A program made the position numbers and the translations under genes. Below, in pieces: positions 50,147-58,001 of a stretch of DNA of 64,000 bases. Under the pieces are notes generated by a model. It saw nothing but the letters and a program-made list of their open reading frames with translations. It was not told the origin of the DNA and ran no database searches. Within the stretch, counting starts at the first letter, position 1, and each line of letters starts with the position of its first letter. This DNA is from Dactylosporangium vinaceum (GTDB lineage Bacteria > Actinomycetota > Actinomycetes > Mycobacteriales > Micromonosporaceae): positions 4,402,001 to 4,466,000 of the forward strand of contig NZ_CP061913.1 of assembly GCF_019904175.1 (NCBI RefSeq), in the 5' to 3' direction.

Positions 50147-51431
50147 GGACCAGCAGTTCGAGCTCGTCGAGGACGCCTTCGCGACCTTCCGCGCGGGCGG
50201 CCCGCTGGCGGTGCCCCTGGGAGCCGACGCGGCCCGCACGACCGTGCGCCACCGGCGGCACGTGCGCATGGTCGCGGTGGGCGCGCTCGCCGCAATCTTG
50301 ATCATGGCGCCGGTTGCCGTGTACGCGAGCGGCATCATGGACGACAGGCGTGGGCCGGACGTGACCACCAGCATCGATCCCGTCCTCAGTCCGTCCGTCG
50401 AGCCGTCGTCGTCGCCGTTGCCCTCACCGTCGACCAGCCAGTCGTCGCCCGCCGCGCCCGACGGCCGGGTCACGTCCGGTCAACTGGCCCACGCGACCGT
50501 CGACTTCGGTCCGGCATCCGGCGGCCCGTCCCTGTGCCCGACCGGAAGGTTCACGTTCACCGGCAGCCCGACCACGAACAGCCAGTCCGCCTCGAGGATC
50601 GCCATTACGAAGATTGTCGACGTCGACTTCGACCACGACGGCGCGCTCGAGTCCGTGGCCTTGATCACCTGCGCCATTCAGGGCGCCGACTACGTGGTCC
50701 TCGCGCTCGACCGTACGGCCGACGGCTCGATCGTTGCGGTCGGCCGGGTGGTGATGACGTCGGAGAAGGACGCGATCCAGACCGTGTTCGACATCCGGGT
50801 CGACGATGGCGGCGCGGTCGGGGTACAGGTGGGCGACCGCGGCACCTGCTGCGGCACCACCGAGGAGATGGTCGAGCACCAGTGGCGCAGCTACGGCTTC
50901 GACGGGAGCCGGTTCCAGCAGACCGCCGGGCCGACGAAGTTCACGCCGGTGCCGGCCGCCAACGACCTGACCGTCACGGACGGCGGAGACGTAATCCTGG
51001 GCGCGCCGTCCGGCGGCGCCCGGCGAGGGTCACTGACCGTGACCGTGCACAACAACGGGCCCACGACGGCGCCGGGCGCGATCATCGAGGCGTACGTCTT
51101 CGCCGAGCACGGCCTGCCAGAAGCAGTCGACATCGAGACCGACCTCAACGACTGCAGCAAGACCAGCTTCAAGAACGACCAGGGGGTCGTGACGACCTGG
51201 CGGCTGCGGTGCCATCTGTACCCGTACGCCGTCGGCGCCTCCCGGTCCTACACCTTCCGCTTCACGTCCCCGGTCGCCAACGACGCCAAGATCAGCGCGG
51301 ATGCAGCCGAGCAGTTCCCGCAGATCGGCGCCGGGGCCGAGATCACCGAGGAGCAGCCCGGCATCCGCATCCTCGAGGATCAGCAGTCCGAGAACAACGA
51401 GGTGAACGGAAGGATCAAGCTGGCCTCATAG
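50139..51431 (+). CDS. Single-pass membrane protein coupled to SigE-type sigma factor
   Basis: 430 residues from an ATG at 50139 that overlaps the sigma gene by 8 bp. The cytoplasmic segment (MHEDQQFELVEDAFATFRAG) is followed by one transmembrane helix (about 44-63), a Ser/Pro-rich linker (about 80-115, PSVEPSSSPLPSPSTSQSSP) and a large extracytoplasmic region. The latter includes a beta-rich domain (VDFDHDGALESVALITCAIQ) and a DUF11-like C-terminal domain (SLTVTVHNNGPTTAPGAIIE). No anti-sigma zinc motif is present. It is probably a sensor or partner of the sigma factor. A strong hairpin follows. Confidence 0.75.
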   Translation: MHEDQQFELVEDAFATFRAGGPLAVPLGADAARTTVRHRRHVRMVAVGALAAILIMAPVAVYASGIMDDRRGPDVTTSIDPVLSPSVEPSSSPLPSPSTSQSSPAAPDGRVTSGQLAHATVDFGPASGGPSLCPTGRFTFTGSPTTNSQSASRIAITKIVDVDFDHDGALESVALITCAIQGADYVVLALDRTADGSIVAVGRVVMTSEKDAIQTVFDIRVDDGGAVGVQVGDRGTCCGTTEEMVEHQWRSYGFDGSRFQQTAGPTKFTPVPAANDLTVTDGGDVILGAPSGGARRGSLTVTVHNNGPTTAPGAIIEAYVFAEHGLPEAVDIETDLNDCSKTSFKNDQGVVTTWRLRCHLYPYAVGASRSYTFRFTSPVANDAKISADAAEQFPQIGAGAEITEEQPGIRILEDQQSENNEVNGRIKLAS

Positions 51432-51440
51432 CAACGTGGC

Positions 51441-51473
51441 CTACCGGACCCGCCGATCAGGCGGGCCCGGTAG
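51441..51473 (+). terminator. Hairpin after the sigma/membrane protein operon
   Basis: 14-bp stem (51441-51454 with 51460-51473) with one mismatch and a 5-base loop, ten bases after the stop at 51431. Confidence 0.75.
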
Positions 51474-51498
51474 ACGCGCGGTCAGTGCGGCGGCGTCG

Positions 51499-51593
51499 GC
51501 GTAGCCCGTCGATGTGCCGCAGGGCAGCGAGGCCGCGCGGACGGCAGCGCATCGAGGGCCGTGACGCTTGATCGAGGGCGTCATCAGCCGCGG
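51499..51593 (+). repeat. ~95-bp imperfect direct repeat, copy A
   Basis: About 88% identical by eye to 55290-55384, in the same orientation, with an exact shared block around CGATGTGCCGCAGGGCAG. Read on the minus strand both copies encode SMRCRPRGL and ALRHIDG. It lies in the 320-bp gap between 51431 and 51752, which otherwise holds only the hairpin at 51441. Confidence 0.7.
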
Positions 51594-51751
51594 GCTTTCA
51601 CCGACATCCCCATCTGCCGCCGGTCGTCCGCGGCGGCTCGGCTGATCTGTCACGCCGGGCGACGGAGGTCGACGGCGGCGGCGCGTTGCACTGTCGATGA
51701 GCGCGCGTCTATCGCCGAGGCGCTTACCTCGCGCTGCTCGGCGGCGGCTGG

Positions 51752-52501
51752 TCATGGCACTTGGACCACCGCGGACCACGACTGGGCCTCGCCGACCTGC
51801 CACGCCGCGAGCACCGGGCGGGGTGGTTCGAAGCCGGGGTCCTCGGTGCCGAGGTAGAACGCTCCGTCGCTTCGCGCGCTGTTCTCCGTCCGGCAGAAGT
51901 GGCGCAGATGGTCCCTGAGTCCGGGGTGGGTGACCGCACCGAGTCGCTGGTGCCACTCGCGGTCGACCCCATGGCCGGGTGAGAGCGGGAACAGATGGTC
52001 AGGGCCGCGCATCGTTCCCGTGATCGCCCGCATGGCGTCGAACAGCGTGCCGTCGGTGTGTACTCGGAACTCGATCTCCGGATAGGCTTTGCGGATCTTG
52101 CGCGGGGTCAGGGAGCGCTCGGTGAGGATCCGTCCGAGCTCGACGCCGAGCAGCCCGGTGTCGAGTTCGGGCAGGCCGATTGCGGCGCCGTCACCGGGAT
52201 CGCCGGCGTAGAAGGCCGATCGTCCGAGGTCGATACTCCAGTGTGCGGCGAAGTGGTGCCAGCCCTCAAGGAGGGAGCCCAGCACAGGAATCGTCGGGAA
52301 CGGCGGGTGGACGATCTCGCCGCGGGCCAGCGGACCTGCATCGAAACCCGCTTTGAACAGCTCGATCGCCAGATCGCTGCAGCTGTAATACACGGCGTAG
52401 GACGCATCCGGGTCGAACTCGCGCAGTGACTTGCCGAGCAGGACGCAGAACGCCTCGGTGAGCGCATCCTGCCACTCGTCGGGCTGTTGCGAGACGGCCA
52501 T
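51752..52501 (-). CDS. Protein of unknown function
   Basis: 249 residues from an ATG at 52501 with GAGGAG six bases upstream (an ATG at 52507 is an alternative). It is soluble, with sections such as SYAVYYSCSDLAIELFKAGF, EGWHHFAAHWSIDLGRSAFY and WHQRLGAVTHPGLRDHLRHF. The many aromatic and His residues suggest an enzyme, but I recognise no family. It lies beside copy A of the direct repeat and shares no operon with neighbours. Confidence 0.6.
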   Translation of the reverse strand: MAVSQQPDEWQDALTEAFCVLLGKSLREFDPDASYAVYYSCSDLAIELFKAGFDAGPLARGEIVHPPFPTIPVLGSLLEGWHHFAAHWSIDLGRSAFYAGDPGDGAAIGLPELDTGLLGVELGRILTERSLTPRKIRKAYPEIEFRVHTDGTLFDAMRAITGTMRGPDHLFPLSPGHGVDREWHQRLGAVTHPGLRDHLRHFCRTENSARSDGAFYLGTEDPGFEPPRPVLAAWQVGEAQSWSAVVQVP

Positions 52502-52961
52502 CGGCATCTCCTCTGTGCACAGGGGCATTGCACTCGACTGTCCCCGGGAAGCCATCGAACCGGGCGAGCGTAGTCAAGAGGGTCAAACCGAGCAACATCC
52601 TGTCATGCGCCGATGGTGCGCGGCGGCGAGCCGAGGCCGTTACCGGTGCGTCATCGTCCGGACGGCGCCAGGGAAACGCATGCCCTTTGCCCGACTCGGC
52701 GACTGACTGTCCAGCTGGCTGGGTTGTGCCTGCGCACCAGTGCTCGTGGTGGCGGGTACCCTGTCCGGCAAGTGCCCGGGCTGGGTCCTGCGCGGCCACG
52801 GCCCAACGCCTAGGTACGTGGAGCTCCATCGAGCTTCACGTGCACCCGGAGCGCCGGGCCCCGTGCCGTACGGGCAGGCGGATGCCGCGACGCGGTGGCA
52901 CACTCCAACGTGACACAGCCGGTTGGCCGAGTCGAATGTATGGGTGAAGGGCAGTTGCAGC
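52502..52961. other. Gene-poor stretch
   Basis: A 460-bp gap between the divergent gene at 52501 and the monooxygenase-like gene at 52962. Only short unsupported frames are seen on either strand, and no clear repeats or hairpins. It presumably holds the promoters of both flanking genes. Confidence 0.4.
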
Positions 52962-53285
52962 ATGATCGCCCGGACGTGGCGGGGATGGGCCTCGACCAGG
53001 ACAGCGGATGACTACCAGCACCACTACGAAACCGATGTCGCTGAACACCTGCAGCAGGTTCCGGGTTTCTGCGGTGCACGGTTACTACGCCGCAACGACG
53101 GCGACGAAGTGTTGTTCACATCCATCACGTTCTTCACAAGCATGGACGATGTACGTGCTTTCGCGGGCGACGACCCGGAACGAGCCGTCGTGGAAGATGC
53201 CGCCCGCCAGGCGCTGACGCATTGGGACGAGCGTGTCACCCACGACGAGGCCACCGTTGTCCTGCCGGCAATCATCCGAACGTGA
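52962..53285 (+). CDS. ABM-fold (antibiotic biosynthesis monooxygenase-like) protein
   Basis: 107 residues from an ATG at 52962 (MIARTWRGWASTRTADDYQH; no strong ribosome-binding site). The pattern HYETDVAEHLQQVPGFCGAR followed by FTSITFFTSMDDVRAFAGDD and a C-terminal THDEATVVLPA fits the dimeric alpha/beta-barrel ABM superfamily. Members are monooxygenases or heme-degrading enzymes, but many are of unknown function. It is convergent with the zinc-ribbon gene. Confidence 0.8.
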   Translation: MIARTWRGWASTRTADDYQHHYETDVAEHLQQVPGFCGARLLRRNDGDEVLFTSITFFTSMDDVRAFAGDDPERAVVEDAARQALTHWDERVTHDEATVVLPAIIRT

Positions 53286-53403
53286 TCGCCTGACGATCGT
53301 GGTCTCCACATCTGGCCGCGAACCGGTCGCTACGAAGCGTGGCGGGCGGTCGGTTTGGGACGTGGCGGGGCGCGTGTTGCGGCGCACTCGGTTGCTGCGT
53401 AGG

Positions 53404-53796
53404 TCAGGCGGTGAGCTCGGGTCGACCGCCGCCGAGTTCCCTGATCGGCCTGGTGCCGAGCGCGCGGATCGAGGTGATGCCGCCCGAGACGGGGCCGACG
53501 TTGCCGCAGCGGCCGCAGGTGAACTGTTCCTCGCGGGTACACCAGCAGCTGAGACCGCCGCAGGACCCGCAACACACGAAGCCATCGCTGCCGCATCCTG
53601 GGCACCCAACGTAGGTGGCTGAGGTCCCGAAGGACCCGTTGACCGGCAGTTCGTCACCGGACCACGTGGCGTGGGATGTCGCGGCGGGTGCACTGCTCAC
53701 GTCGACGATCTGGTATTCCCCATCGACCCGCGAGAAGGTCGCTGTTCGTGTGCTCTGGTCGGCCGAACAGTGGAACCGGACCCGAAGGCTGTCCAC
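53404..53796 (-). CDS. Zinc-ribbon protein, TerY-C-like
   Basis: 130 residues from a GTG at 53796 with AAAGGGG five bases upstream. The N-terminal ~55 residues form a small beta-domain (VDSLRVRFHCSADQS). The next ~45 carry ten cysteines in a CPGCGSDGFVCCGSCGG...CGRCG pattern like the TerY C-terminal metal-binding domain, so it likely binds two zinc ions. TerY-C domains are known from tellurite-resistance/stress proteins, but no ter genes are nearby. It is divergent from the globin gene's promoter region. Confidence 0.75.
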   Translation of the reverse strand: MDSLRVRFHCSADQSTRTATFSRVDGEYQIVDVSSAPAATSHATWSGDELPVNGSFGTSATYVGCPGCGSDGFVCCGSCGGLSCWCTREEQFTCGRCGNVGPVSGGITSIRALGTRPIRELGGGRPELTA

Positions 53797-53985
53797 AGGA
53801 GCCCCTTTCTCGCTTGTGGATTTGAGGCAGTGCGCGCCAACGACGTCGGCAGTCTCTGACGGACAGCTACGTCGGCGGGCCAGTGAGAACACGCCCGCCG
53901 GGTCGTGATGTACTGCGCCGACCCCAGCTCGCGAGGGGACACCGGTCGGCGCACTGTCGTGCCGATGACCGGACATCACTGCTGC

Positions 53986-54002
53986 GCATAGGTGACCTAT
54001 GC
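53986..54002. promoter_or_regulatory. Perfect 17-bp palindrome upstream of the globin gene
   Basis: Arms GCATAGGT (53986-53993) and ACCTATGC (53995-54002) around a central G, 84 bp before the globin start. A likely regulator binding site; the regulator is unknown. Confidence 0.55.
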
Positions 54003-54085
54003 TTGCCACAACGAGAGACGGTCACAGCGATCGGATCGTCCGGGAGCGCACCCGTCGTTCAGTCCAGGCTACGAAGGACGGGGCA

Positions 54086-54535
54086 ATGACCACGCTGTAC
54101 GAATTCGCCGGCGGCGACGAGGCGCTCCATCGCCTGGAAGAACTGTTCTACAACAAGGTGCTGGACGACCCCGTGCTGCGCAGCGTGTTCCCTGCTCGCC
54201 AGCCCGGCCATGTCGAACACCTCACGTGGTTCACCGCCGAGTCCTTCGGCGGCCCCGATAGGTTCACCACCGACCTGGGATTTCAATACATCATTGACGT
54301 CCACCGCCATCTGAGGATCACCGACGAACAGCGAGAACGGTTCGTCGCGCTGTACCTCGAAGCGATCGACGAAGCCGACCTACCGGACGACGACGCCTTC
54401 CGTGCGGCCGTGCGCGAGCACCTCGAGTTCGGCGCCCGGGTGGCCCAGCAGAACTCGCACGCCGAGACCGATGACCAACTGCATCCGATTCGTGAGGTCC
54501 CCGCCTGGACATGGCCGCGACAGGCTGAAAACTGA
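54086..54535 (+). CDS. Group II truncated hemoglobin
   Basis: 149 residues from an ATG at 54086. It starts MTTLYEFAGGDEALHRLEEL, the usual trHbO N-terminus, and has the family features YNKVLDDPVLRSVF, the proximal-His region (FQYIIDVHRHLRITDEQRER) and the distal WF of HLTWFTAESFGG. It should bind heme and O2, and probably serves in oxygen delivery or NO/peroxide detoxification. A 17-bp palindrome lies upstream, suggesting specific control, for example by redox or nitrosative stress. Confidence 0.92.
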   Translation: MTTLYEFAGGDEALHRLEELFYNKVLDDPVLRSVFPARQPGHVEHLTWFTAESFGGPDRFTTDLGFQYIIDVHRHLRITDEQRERFVALYLEAIDEADLPDDDAFRAAVREHLEFGARVAQQNSHAETDDQLHPIREVPAWTWPRQAEN

Positions 54536-54671
54536 CGGGCATCCGAGCTCCGACATCCTCGGGCTGCATCCGGTCCGTCGCCACGGACGTCTTTCGCTGC
54601 CGCCGGTCGCGCATCCAAAGTTCTGCGAGGTTCGTCGGCCAGAGTGACCCGGGCGTCTACGCGAGCAGCAT

Positions 54672-54890
54672 CTAGATTTGCATGGCTGCGGCGACGATGG
54701 TCGGGTGGAGCAGTCGTACGGCACCGATGATCTCAATCCCGAGCAGGTGGCCGTCGGCGTCGAAGTCCAGGACGATGTCGCCTTGGCCGGGGCGTTCGAT
54801 GGCGACTTGCTCGACGGCGGCTCCGGCCGCGGCGTGCTCCTCGATGGCGAGGTAGGCAGCGTTCGCATCAATGTCGTACGTCATCCGCAT
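54672..54890 (-). CDS. DUF2283 protein
   Basis: 72 residues from an ATG at 54890 (MRMTYDIDANAAYLAIEEHA; a Met at the third codon is an alternative). The pattern GDIVLDFDADGHLLGIEIIG is the DUF2283 signature. These are small beta-rich proteins of unknown role, sometimes linked to toxin-antitoxin loci, but no partner is visible. No ribosome-binding site precedes the start; an AGGAGG 20 bases upstream fits only an out-of-frame GTG. Confidence 0.82.
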   Translation of the reverse strand: MRMTYDIDANAAYLAIEEHAAAGAAVEQVAIERPGQGDIVLDFDADGHLLGIEIIGAVRLLHPTIVAAAMQI

Positions 54891-54930
54891 AACGGCATTC
54901 GATCACGTTGGATCCTCCTGGCGTCGAGCG

Positions 54931-55260
54931 TCAGACGCACTGATCTGGCCGATGTGTGTGCGCGGCAGCCGACCGGATGCCGTCACCGACGGTGGCCAAT
55001 CCGGCGAACTCTGCGGCGTCCCTGGCCTGCCGGTGAGCCGGCGCTGGCCGTCCAGTCGCGAGCTCACCCAGTAGCAGGCTGGCAGCAGTCATCTGCCGCT
55101 GCCACAGCGCGGATCTTGGTGTCCGGACATGCCGCCGACCGTCCGTCGCCGTGACGGCCGGGGCTGCCGTGTGGTCGGTACAGGCGGCCGCGCCGGCTGG
55201 CACAGCAATAGCCGTCACCACCGCTGTGGTGAGGGAGCGTGCGGCGATCCGCGGTTGCAT
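54931..55260 (-). CDS. Probable small exported protein, possibly a lipoprotein
   Basis: 109 residues from an ATG at 55260 (MQPRIAARSLTTAVVTAIAV). The N-terminus is basic then hydrophobic, and PAGAAAC could be a weak lipobox, so Cys29 might be lipidated. The remainder (ATDGRRHVRTPRSALWQRQM, then LLLGELATGRPAPAHRQARD) is helical and unrecognised. There is no ribosome-binding site, and the gene lies just inside copy B of the direct repeat, so it could be part of the repeated segment. Confidence 0.45.
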   Translation of the reverse strand: MQPRIAARSLTTAVVTAIAVPAGAAACTDHTAAPAVTATDGRRHVRTPRSALWQRQMTAASLLLGELATGRPAPAHRQARDAAEFAGLATVGDGIRSAAAHTHRPDQCV

Positions 55261-55289
55261 GACGGCTGGGTACGGGGGTTTAGGCGAGG

Positions 55290-55384
55290 GCGTAGCGCCG
55301 TCGATGTGCCGCAGGGCAGTGAGGCCGCGCGGACGGCAGCGCATCGAGCGCTGCAACGCTTGATCGGCGACGTCATCGGCCGCG
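55290..55384 (+). repeat. ~95-bp imperfect direct repeat, copy B
   Basis: Counterpart of 51499-51593, same orientation, 3.8 kb away. It lies between the exported-protein gene start (55260) and the subtilase stop (55458). Confidence 0.7.
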
Positions 55385-55457
55385 GGAGAGGGGTGACGGA
55401 CGTGATGGCCCCGGCCGGAGCGAGCCCGGCCGGGGCCGTCGGCGTCGAGGTGGTGGG

Positions 55458-56849
55458 TTACACGGCGGCCACCGTGGCTGCGGCGTCGACCAGGCCGGCG
55501 CCGCAGCCGCCGCTGCAGGTGCCGGGGATCGGGCGGGCGTGGGACTGCAGGGCCGTGAGGACCTGGGCGGGCGTGAGGGTGGGGTTGCGGCTGAGCATGA
55601 GGGCGACCAGGCCGGCCACGTGGGGTGCGGCCATGCTGGTGCCCATGTATGTCGAGTAGGTCGGGTTGCCGGGGGTGGTGGCGCCGTCGTTGAGGGTGGA
55701 GAGGATGCCGTTCTGGGGGGTCGAGCGGGTGCCCGGCGGGTCGGTCTCGAGCCGGACCTCGCCACCCGGTGCGGCGACTTCGACGGTGGTGCCGTAGTTG
55801 GAGTAGAAGGCCCGGTTGCCGTCGCGGTCCAGGGCGGCGACGGTGACCACGCCGGCGCAGTTCGCCGGGCTGAAGCCGGAGGCGTTGCCGTTGGAGTTGC
55901 CGGCGGCGACGACGACTGTCGTGCCGCGGCTGTTGGCGGCGCTGATCGCGCGGCGGTAGGTCTGCGAGCAGGAGCCGCTGCCGCCGAGGCTCAGGTTGAT
56001 GACCTTCGCCGGGTTGGGGTTGGCGGGGACGCCGGAGACCGTGCCGCCGGAGGCCCAGACGATCGCGTCGGCGATGTCGGAGCTGGTGCCGCCGCACTTG
56101 CCCAGCACGCGGACCGGGACGACCCGGGCGTTGTAGGCGATGCCGGCCACGCCGACACCGTTGTTGCCCACGGCGGCGATCGTGCCGGCCACGTGGGTGC
56201 CGTGCCAGCTCGAGCTCTCGGCGGTGGTCTGGCCGCACTCGCCGGCCGCGTACCAGTCGCCCTCGTCCTGCGCGTTCGCGTCCCGGCCGTTGCCGTCGCG
56301 GGCGGTGGTCGCGCTGCTGATGAAGTCGTAGCCGCCGAGCCAGCGCGAGTCGAGGTCCGGGTGCGAGGTGCGGCCGGTGTCGAGCACCGCCACGACCGCA
56401 CCGCTACCGGTCGAGAGGTCCCACGCGCTGGGGACGTTCATGCCGGCGGTCGGCTCGAAGTAGTCCCATTGCTGCGGGTAGCTGGGGTCGTTCGGGGTCG
56501 ACAGCGCGTACATCTGCGTGTCGGGCTCCGCGTACTCGATGTCGCCGCGGGCCTGGAGGGCGGCGAGGAGGCCGGCCGTGCGCCGGTTGACCGTGACGAC
56601 GTGCGCGCCGACGGCGAGCTGGCGCTGTTCGGCCAGCGAGACGCCGAGGCGGTTGCCGACAGCCCGCAGCGCGGCGCCATGGTCGGCTCCGGCCTTGAAC
56701 TGCACGATGTACTGCTGGGACTGGCCGTCCGCCGGGCCCGCCTCCGAGCCGGGCGGCACCTGTGCGTGTGCGGAGGTCTGGACGGCGAACGTCGTCAGGA
56801 CCAGCGCTGTGGCACTGGTGACGAACGTGGAAACACGCGAGCGTTTCAA
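55458..56849 (-). CDS. Secreted S8 subtilisin-like serine protease
   Basis: 463 residues from a TTG at 56849, chosen because GGGGAGGG lies four bases upstream; the frame is open to 56906. A signal peptide (about 1-28) is followed by an I9-type inhibitory propeptide (QYIVQFKAGADHGAALRAVG) and the subtilase domain. Its triad motifs are Asp (VAVLDTGRTSHPDL), His (SWHGTHVAGTIA) and Ser (MGTSMAAPHVAGL). It should be autoprocessed and released as an extracellular endopeptidase. A palindrome lies upstream at 56880. Confidence 0.93.
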   Translation of the reverse strand: MKRSRVSTFVTSATALVLTTFAVQTSAHAQVPPGSEAGPADGQSQQYIVQFKAGADHGAALRAVGNRLGVSLAEQRQLAVGAHVVTVNRRTAGLLAALQARGDIEYAEPDTQMYALSTPNDPSYPQQWDYFEPTAGMNVPSAWDLSTGSGAVVAVLDTGRTSHPDLDSRWLGGYDFISSATTARDGNGRDANAQDEGDWYAAGECGQTTAESSSWHGTHVAGTIAAVGNNGVGVAGIAYNARVVPVRVLGKCGGTSSDIADAIVWASGGTVSGVPANPNPAKVINLSLGGSGSCSQTYRRAISAANSRGTTVVVAAGNSNGNASGFSPANCAGVVTVAALDRDGNRAFYSNYGTTVEVAAPGGEVRLETDPPGTRSTPQNGILSTLNDGATTPGNPTYSTYMGTSMAAPHVAGLVALMLSRNPTLTPAQVLTALQSHARPIPGTCSGGCGAGLVDAAATVAAV

Positions 56850-56879
56850 GTGACCCTCCCCGGTCGGCAAACACGTTGC

Positions 56880-56906
56880 GTGACCGAGGACGCTACCTTC
56901 GGTCAC
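56880..56906. promoter_or_regulatory. Inverted repeat upstream of the protease gene
   Basis: Arms GTGACCGA (56880-56887) and TCGGTCAC (56899-56906) with an 11-base spacer, 31 bp before the TTG start. It may be a regulator site or a 5' UTR hairpin. The rest of 56850-57199 shows no gene. Confidence 0.45.
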
Positions 56907-57199
56907 AGATCGAAATCAATGCACGGCAATTACCAGGGGGTAAAACAAAGGGCTGCGGCGTGTACCGGATCACCCGAGGTCTGCGGCGGCGGCCGAGCCG
57001 GATCAGGCGGGCGGCTCGACCACTGGCTCGCGGAGCCGCTGCGCGCCCGGCGTCGGGCGCCGGGCGCTGTCCGTCCCCTGTGGACAGCGTGAACGGTGTC
57101 AATCGGTCCGGCGGACCGGATGCGGTGGCGCTCGTACACGTACTTTGATCTGCAGCGGTAGGTAACCGGCGCAACGCCGGCCCGGAGGACGGAGGCGCC

Positions 57200-57691
57200 A
57201 TGGACGAAGCCGACACCACGAACACGCCGGCCGTCACGGTCTGGCTGGAAGCCTGGCAGTGCGAGTGCTGCGGCGAACCGTTCGCCATCGGCTCCCGGGT
57301 GAGCTGGACCGTGTGGGAGGCGGCCGCGGCGGACCTCGAGGAGATCATGGGCGCCGAGCGGGCGGCCTCGGTGCACTACGTGGAGGAGCGTCACACGCAG
57401 GCCGCCGACCACCTGCATATCGTCCGCGGCACCGTATCCGCGATCGAGGTGGTGCACTGCCGGGACGCCCCGGGCGCCGGCGGCAACCCCAACGCCTACA
57501 GCCCCGTCCCCGGTACCGCCACGTTCACGCCGGTGGCCTCCAGCAGGGAAGGCACCGAGTCGGTGGCCGGCGGCCCGCTGTTCCAGGGATACCTCGTGGT
57601 CCTCGGCGGCGTCGAGTACGGTCCACCGGCGCCCGGGCGGCTCCGCACATGGCTGTCGACACTGCGCAGCGCGGTGCGGCCCCGCACGTGA
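57200..57691 (+). CDS. DUF6578-like protein
   Basis: 163 residues from an ATG at 57200 preceded by GGAGGACGGAGG. The N-terminal block VTVWLEAWQCECCGEPFAIG, with its CxCC, and VSWTVWEAAAADLEEIMGAE match actinobacterial DUF6578 proteins. The HHxx-type segment VEERHTQAADHLHIVRGTVS could bind metal. It is soluble; the function is unknown. It precedes the xylanase gene on the same strand but is separated by 310 bp of regulatory-looking DNA. Confidence 0.72.
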   Translation: MDEADTTNTPAVTVWLEAWQCECCGEPFAIGSRVSWTVWEAAAADLEEIMGAERAASVHYVEERHTQAADHLHIVRGTVSAIEVVHCRDAPGAGGNPNAYSPVPGTATFTPVASSREGTESVAGGPLFQGYLVVLGGVEYGPPAPGRLRTWLSTLRSAVRPRT

Positions 57692-57745
57692 GGCGCATAC
57701 CAGGCCGCGCTCACCGGCGGTGCCGGCCCGACAGTTTCGAGTACT

Positions 57746-57860
57746 TTCCGGAACTTGCATGCTGATCGCCGCTCACTGTCCATGGCTTGATGTGCGAGCC
57801 GGTGAAAAGGCGCAGGTGGGCTTCGTACTGCGATGAAAAGCGGCCGGACGGCTTCCGGAA
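57746..57860. promoter_or_regulatory. Two TTCCGGAA sites upstream of the GH10 enzyme gene
   Basis: Palindromic TTCCGGAA occurs at 57746-57753 and 57853-57860 in the 310-bp leader of the gene at 58002. The second copy is followed by ATTCTTG and resembles the LacI-type site at 16063 (shared CCGGAAA). Binding by the LacI repressor at 14926-16011 is only an inference. No other gene is seen in 57692-58001. Confidence 0.35.
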
Positions 57861-58001
57861 ATTCTTGTAATCGACGGATTGCTATGTCAGCATCGCTATG
57901 CACCTATGCCTGCCGCCACGGGCTCGCCACATCCTGTCTCGCGTCGCCGCGAGACGTGGCTCCAGCGTGCCCTTGGCGCCACGAAGCATCAGGAGGTACG
58001 A

